Of a stretch of DNA of 10,754 bases, positions 6,874 to 10,754 are shown piece after piece. The translations under genes were made by a program, and so were the position numbers. Positions within the stretch are counted from its first letter, which is position 1, and every line of letters begins with the position of its first letter. Below the pieces are notes generated by a model, which was not told the DNA's origin, ran no database searches, and saw only the letters and a list, made by a program, of their open reading frames with translations. The DNA is from Thiomonas sp. (GTDB lineage Bacteria; Pseudomonadota; Gammaproteobacteria; Burkholderiales; Burkholderiaceae_C). Where the stretch lies: the NCBI GenBank assembly GCA_027451915.1, contig DAIDHU010000209.1:1-10754 (forward strand). Direction: 5' to 3'.

Positions 6874-7656
6874 ATGCCCAGCCTTTCCCGTCGCGGCCTG
6901 CTCGCCGCCGCGTCCAGCCTGTGCCTTGCGCTCGCCGCCTGCGGCGGCGGCACCAGTGGCCAATACTCCGGCTCGACCCTGGACGGGCAGGTGCTGATGG
7001 ACGCCACCGCGCCGCTGGGCGGTTCCGCCAACATCTGCATCTACGGCATTGCCAACGGCCAGGGCAACCCGCTCAACACGAACGTCACGCCCCCCGTCAA
7101 CACCGGCACCCTGCTGACCACGGGCTGCCTCAGCAGCGACGCCCAGGGTCAGTTCTCGGCGCCCCTGCCCAACTTCTACGGTCCCGTGCTGATCCAGGTC
7201 ACCGGGGGCGTGTACCCCAGCCGCGCCACCGGTGCCGCGACCACCTTGAACGCCCTGAGCGCCACCAACGCCAGCCTGCAGGCGATGGCCTTCGTCGGGG
7301 GCGGCGGCACCGTCAACGTGGTGGCCACCCCGCTGACCACCATGGCCGTGGCCATCGCCAACACCATGCCCGGCGGCCTGAGCATGGGCAACTACCAGGC
7401 GGCGGCGACCAAGGTGGCCGCCGAATTCCAGCTCACCGGGGTGAACATCACCAGCGCGCCCACCAGCGGCGACCCGCAGGACCTGGTGCTGCGCGGGGTG
7501 GAGCAGTACCTGGCCTTCCCGCCGGGCTCGACCGATGACCCCAACGCGGCGAATCTGCTGAACTGGAACACCGGCGCGCTGCCCACGATGTCGGCGGACT
7601 TCAGCAGCGCCTACAACGCGATCAACGGGACCAGCGCGAGCTTCTCCTTCTACTGA
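6874..7656 (+). CDS. Probable lipoprotein of unknown function with Tat-like signal
   Basis: The 260-residue protein begins MPSLSRRGLLAAAS, where SRRGLL resembles the twin-arginine motif. A hydrophobic stretch and the lipobox LAAC follow, placing the lipidated cysteine at residue 23. The mature part starts with a flexible CGGGTSG linker. A region of about 100 residues rich in Gly, Thr, Ser and Asn follows, which looks like a beta-sandwich (carboxypeptidase-regulatory-like) domain: LDGQVLMDATAPLGG, then DAQGQFSAPLPNFYGPVLI, then GVYPSRATG. Next comes VVATPLTTMAVAIA and a helical C-terminal part. Similar layouts occur in surface lipoproteins of Burkholderiales, but I cannot name a characterised homologue. 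GGAA at 6861-6864 lies nine bases before the ATG. The gene begins 25 bp after smg and may be read from the same transcript. No catalytic motif is visible. Confidence 0.85.
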   Translation: MPSLSRRGLLAAASSLCLALAACGGGTSGQYSGSTLDGQVLMDATAPLGGSANICIYGIANGQGNPLNTNVTPPVNTGTLLTTGCLSSDAQGQFSAPLPNFYGPVLIQVTGGVYPSRATGAATTLNALSATNASLQAMAFVGGGGTVNVVATPLTTMAVAIANTMPGGLSMGNYQAAATKVAAEFQLTGVNITSAPTSGDPQDLVLRGVEQYLAFPPGSTDDPNAANLLNWNTGALPTMSADFSSAYNAINGTSASFSFY

Positions 7657-7694
7657 TCCCCCGGGCCGGCCCTCGCGGGTCGCGCCCGATGCGT

Positions 7695-7718
7695 CGCCCC
7701 CCTGAATCCGGGGTGGCG
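7695..7718 (+). terminator. Weak hairpin after the lipoprotein gene
   Basis: CGCC (7695-7698) pairs with GGCG (7715-7718). After one C/T mismatch, CCC (7700-7702) pairs with GGG (7711-7713), closing a small loop. The site is about 40 bp after the lipoprotein stop, but no T-tract follows, so intrinsic termination is doubtful. Confidence 0.2.
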
Positions 7719-7794
7719 GATTGCGCCGCCGGCGCCCGCGCACTGCCACAATGTCGGAATCTGTCCGGCGGGCGCATCGGACCGGCCGGACCAT

Positions 7795-7810
7795 GGCCGG
7801 CGCGCCGGCC
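7795..7810. repeat. Perfect 16-bp palindrome GGCCGGCGCGCCGGCC
   Basis: The 16 bases are identical on both strands, and the site ends 20 bases before the cyclase start codon. In RNA it could fold as a six-pair stem with a CGCG loop, extendable by a U-G and an A-U pair. It could be a dimeric regulator site or a structure limiting translation. Chance in GC-rich DNA is also possible. Confidence 0.45.
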
Positions 7811-7830
7811 GTGTCCCGTTCGCTGCCGCG

Positions 7831-10754
7831 ATGCCCCATCCGCCCGCCCAGACGCGCTCCCTCAGCCTCTCCGGACCCCCGCGATCGCTTCGCGCCGTCG
7901 CGGCGTTGGCGGCCTTGCTGGTCTGCGCGGCCTTCTGCGCGAGCGTGGCCTGGGAATCCTGGCGCACCACGCGCGAGCACGCGCTCAACACCCTGCAGGC
8001 CAGCGCCGACGTCTATGCGCAGGACCTGCGCGAGCATCTGGACACGCGGATTTCCCATCTGCGCCAGATTGCCGCGACCCTGCCGGCGAAGGGCGACGCC
8101 ACGCCGGCCCTGCGCCAGGCGTTGCGCCTGTGGCCGGGCAATACCAACTTGCTGGTGCTGGGCACCGAGGGCCAGGTCCTGGCCTCGGCGCGCCAGCCCG
8201 CGGACTATCCGGGAATGGACCCGCGCCTGTCCCGCGGCACGCGCGAGGCCTGGCTGGCCTGCGCGGCCGACGCCGAGCGCTGCGCGCTGCCGCCCGTGCC
8301 GGATCCGCAGCGCGTGGGCAGCTGGCTGAGCGCCGAGATGCTGCGCATGGCCGGCAGGGGCTGGCTGGTGGTGGTGCACCCGCACCTGCTCTCGCCCGCG
8401 CTGCAGGCGCTGCTGGCGGCCTACCCGCAGGCTGGCCTGTCCGTCGTGCGCGACGTCGACGGCCTGCCCCAGGTGGGCTACCCGGTCAGCCTGACCCCCT
8501 ATGGGCAGGCGCAGCGCCTGAATCTTCCGCTGCGCTCCCTGCTGGGCTCGGGAAGCGGCTCCTACCAGGGTGCGCTGGGGGACCGCGACCAGCGCTCGCT
8601 GGGGGCCTGGGTGCGCGTGGACGGCCTGCCCTACGTGGTGATCGCCGCCGTGCCGCGCAGCGTGCTGCTGACGCGCTGGGCCCGAGGCCTGCTGCCCTAT
8701 GCGGCGCTCCTGCTCGGGCTGGCCCTGATCGCGGGCTGGCTGTTCCTGCTGGAGATGCGACGCCTGCTGACGTTGCAAAAACGCAACGCTCAGGCCATGT
8801 ACATCCTCGAGCGCCTGTCCACGCTGCAGGCCTTCCGCGCCCGCACCCACGAGCTGATCGCCGGCGCGGGTGCCGAGCCGGAGCTCCTGCGGGACATTTG
8901 CGAGGCCGCCGTGGATCTCTGCGGGCTGCGCCTGGCCTGGATCGGGCGCATCGATGCCCAGGGGCAGTTGCAGATCGTGGCGGCCGCCGGCGCCACCTCC
9001 TACCTGGACGGCTTGCCCATCGCGCTGCGCGCGCACGACGAGCCGGTGGAGCCCTTCGCCGACGCCTGGCGCGGCGGGCTGGCCCAGTTGCACGATGATC
9101 TTTCCGGTCCCGGCAGCACCTGGAGCGGTCGAGCGGCCGCGCATGCGGTGCACGCGGCGGCCGCGCTGCCCATCCGCCGCCATGGACGGCTCGACGCGGT
9201 GCTTTCCCTGTATTGGGGCGAGGTGCTGGAGTTCGACCCCGAATACGCCAATGTGCTGCGCGACATGGGCGAGGACATCGGGCGCGGCCTGGAGCGGCTG
9301 GATCTGATCGCGGCCCAGCAGGAGGCGCTGCGTGCGCACGAGCGCCAGGGCGAGCTCATGCGCACGGTGTTCTCGCAGATCGACGTGCTGATCGCCTCGC
9401 GCAGTGAAAGCGAGTTGCTCGAGACCGCCTGCACCCGACTGCTGGAAGGCGGCCTGTTCGCGGCCGCCTGGATCGGGCAGCCCGACGAGACCGGGCGATT
9501 GCATGTGGTGGCGGCGGCTGGCCATGCGCGCGAAACCCTCGACGGCCTCGAGCTGCGGGTCAGCCAGGACGGCGCCGATGCCCTGTCGCGCACCTGGTTC
9601 GAAGGCCGGCGCTCGGTGGAGACCGACAGCGCCTCGCCCCTCATCCAGCCCTGGCAGGCCTACGCCCTGGCCGATTGCACGCAGGAAGCGGTGACCTTGC
9701 CGCTGCGGCGCTCGGGACGCCTGTGGGCCATGCTGGTGCTGGTGGCCAACGACAGCTCGGACCTCGACGCCATCGTGCAGGACACGCTGCTGCGAACCGC
9801 CGAGCTGATCAGCCAGGCGCTGACCGAGATCGACCTCAAGCAATTGCTGCAGGCGCGTGAATCCGAACAGGCGCACCTGGCACGGCACGATGCGCTGACC
9901 GGCCTGGCCAACCGCCTGGCCCTCGAGCAGCACCTGCCGCACGCCATGGCGCGCGCTCGCCGCGGCGGGCACCAGCTGGCCATCGGCGTGCTGGACCTGG
10001 ACGACTTCAAGCCGGTCAACGACACCTACGGCCACGCCGCCGGCGACCGGCTTCTGCAACAGCTGGCCACGCGCCTGCAGGCGCAGTTGCGCGAGTCCGA
10101 CCTGCTGGCGCGCCTGGGCGGCGACGAGTTCGTGCTGGTGCTCGACGAGCTGGACGCCGCGCATCCGCGCCAGGTGCTGTCCAATGTGCTGGGGCGCCTG
10201 CACCGCGCCGTGGAGCAGGCCTTCGAGCTCGCCCCGGGAGTGCACGCGGAGGTGGGCATGAGCATGGGCCTGGCCTTGTATCCGGAGCATGGCGAAGAGC
10301 CCGATTCGCTGCTGCGCCAGGCCGACGGCGCCTTGTACGCCGCGAAGGCCGCCAAGGCGCGGCGCCAGCGCTGGTGGCTGCTCAGCGGCGAGCAGGTGGA
10401 CGACGCGCAGGAGGTCGAGCTGGACCCCTACGGCGACGCGGCCGCCGAACTGCTGGAAAAGGTGCAGTCGGAACTGGCGCAGGTGGACGACGAATTCCTG
10501 GATGAGTTCTGGCGCCAGATGGCGCCCGACAGCGCCAACGCGCGCATCGTCGCCATGCTCCCGGAGCAGGAGCTGATCGGCTTGAAGGCGCACCAGACGC
10601 GGCACCTGCGCGGCCTGCTGCGCCCGAATCTGCAGCGCGAGGAGCAGGAATCCGCGGCGCTGCGCCTCGGGCGCGTGCATGCCATGATCGGCGTGGACGG
10701 CGCCTCGGCCATGGCCGCGCTGAGCCAGTACGGTGCCGCGCTGCAGCGCGCCAC
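7831..10754 (+). CDS. Membrane diguanylate cyclase, Cache-like/GAF-GAF-GGDEF with C-terminal globin-like segment (3' end outside window)
   Basis: The open frame gives 974 residues and runs off the window. A TM helix (about residues 22-42) leads into a periplasmic region (about 45-280) that resembles a double-Cache ligand sensor and has two cysteines (144, 151) able to form a disulfide. A second TM helix (287-306) returns it to the cytosol. Two GAF domains follow (about 330-490 and 507-670), then a GGDEF domain starting near 686. The cyclase signature is exact: DLDDFKPVNDTYGH, then GGDEF at 763-767, with the inhibitory-site RESD at 754-757, five residues upstream. It should therefore make cyclic di-GMP with product inhibition. 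From about 871 the sequence resembles a globin-coupled sensor: HQTRHLRGLL, then LGRVHAMIGVD with a candidate haem-binding His950. An EAL or other domain may follow outside the window. The ATG at 7831 is the first start in frame; no Shine-Dalgarno sequence is evident. Confidence 0.93.
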   Translation, partial: MPHPPAQTRSLSLSGPPRSLRAVAALAALLVCAAFCASVAWESWRTTREHALNTLQASADVYAQDLREHLDTRISHLRQIAATLPAKGDATPALRQALRLWPGNTNLLVLGTEGQVLASARQPADYPGMDPRLSRGTREAWLACAADAERCALPPVPDPQRVGSWLSAEMLRMAGRGWLVVVHPHLLSPALQALLAAYPQAGLSVVRDVDGLPQVGYPVSLTPYGQAQRLNLPLRSLLGSGSGSYQGALGDRDQRSLGAWVRVDGLPYVVIAAVPRSVLLTRWARGLLPYAALLLGLALIAGWLFLLEMRRLLTLQKRNAQAMYILERLSTLQAFRARTHELIAGAGAEPELLRDICEAAVDLCGLRLAWIGRIDAQGQLQIVAAAGATSYLDGLPIALRAHDEPVEPFADAWRGGLAQLHDDLSGPGSTWSGRAAAHAVHAAAALPIRRHGRLDAVLSLYWGEVLEFDPEYANVLRDMGEDIGRGLERLDLIAAQQEALRAHERQGELMRTVFSQIDVLIASRSESELLETACTRLLEGGLFAAAWIGQPDETGRLHVVAAAGHARETLDGLELRVSQDGADALSRTWFEGRRSVETDSASPLIQPWQAYALADCTQEAVTLPLRRSGRLWAMLVLVANDSSDLDAIVQDTLLRTAELISQALTEIDLKQLLQARESEQAHLARHDALTGLANRLALEQHLPHAMARARRGGHQLAIGVLDLDDFKPVNDTYGHAAGDRLLQQLATRLQAQLRESDLLARLGGDEFVLVLDELDAAHPRQVLSNVLGRLHRAVEQAFELAPGVHAEVGMSMGLALYPEHGEEPDSLLRQADGALYAAKAAKARRQRWWLLSGEQVDDAQEVELDPYGDAAAELLEKVQSELAQVDDEFLDEFWRQMAPDSANARIVAMLPEQELIGLKAHQTRHLRGLLRPNLQREEQESAALRLGRVHAMIGVDGASAMAALSQYGAALQRA

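Larger units (their letters stand above)
7657..7830. other. Intergenic region with palindromes before the diguanylate cyclase
   Basis: These 174 bp lie between the lipoprotein stop and the cyclase ATG. They contain GGGCCGGCCC (7663-7672), a weak hairpin (7695-7718), CCGGCCGG (7782-7789) and a perfect 16-bp palindrome (7795-7810). CACAAT at 7747-7752 could serve as a -10 box for the cyclase (four of six positions), but the nearest TTGCGC (7721-7726) is 20 bases away, longer than usual. No coding frame here looks real. Confidence 0.5.

Noticed and set aside
7689..9098. A 469-codon plus-strand frame overlapping the start of the cyclase.
   Set aside because: It is an Ala/Arg/Gly/Pro-rich frame-shadow; the overlapping frame starting at 7831 has TM, GAF and GGDEF features running continuously to the window end.
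6745..10680. A very long open frame (about 1,311 codons) on the minus strand opposite the lipoprotein and cyclase genes.
   Set aside because: Its translation is low-complexity, rich in Arg, Gln, Gly, Ala and His, with no recognisable domain. The plus strand carries clear signal-peptide, GAF and GGDEF motifs. Long antisense frames are expected opposite GC-rich genes with G/C third positions.
1..10754. CRISPR arrays, tRNA genes, insertion sequences or attachment-site repeats.
   Set aside because: Reading both strands, I saw no regularly spaced repeats, transposase motifs, terminal inverted repeats or tRNA-like conserved arms.

Overview
This window reads as ordinary chromosome from a GC-rich betaproteobacterium, most likely of the order Burkholderiales. 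The evidence is strongly GC-biased third codon positions, frequent GTG starts, and two linked housekeeping blocks (def-fmt-htpX and lysM-dprA-smg) whose gene neighbourhood is familiar from that order. The genus cannot be fixed by reading alone. Eight complete genes and two partial genes account for nearly all of the sequence. I see no rRNA, tRNA, insertion sequence, phage module or CRISPR array.

Layout. (1) Positions 1-1166, plus strand: the C-terminal half of adenylosuccinate lyase (purB), then a small four-helix membrane protein of the phage_holin_4_2/YvlD family. (2) Positions 1128-3670, minus strand: a probable operon of def (peptide deformylase), fmt (methionyl-tRNA formyltransferase) and an HtpX-like M48 membrane metalloprotease. 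The last overlaps the YvlD-like gene tail-to-tail by 39 bp. (3) Positions 3671-4019: a 349-bp divergent intergenic region with a candidate promoter, a 9-bp-stem hairpin and several short palindromes. (4) Positions 4020-6848, plus strand: an exported LysM protein, dprA (transformation DNA-processing protein) and smg (DUF494). (5) Positions 6874-7656: a probable lipoprotein with a twin-arginine-like signal and lipobox, lying just after smg where many relatives carry topA. (6) Position 7831 to the window end: a large membrane-bound diguanylate cyclase (two TM segments, periplasmic domain, two GAF domains, GGDEF with I-site, then a globin-sensor-like segment), cut off by the window.

How the genes work together. 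Fmt formylates initiator Met-tRNA and Def removes the formyl group from new proteins, so their co-transcription is functionally coherent. HtpX belongs to membrane protein quality control. DprA protects incoming single-stranded DNA and loads RecA during natural transformation. The last gene is a stand-alone signalling enzyme making cyclic di-GMP, with several sensory inputs. I found no undescribed multi-gene system. The points most worth a second look are the sensory architecture of the cyclase, the palindromes before it, the lipoprotein beside smg, the structured lysM leader and the apparently leaderless smg.
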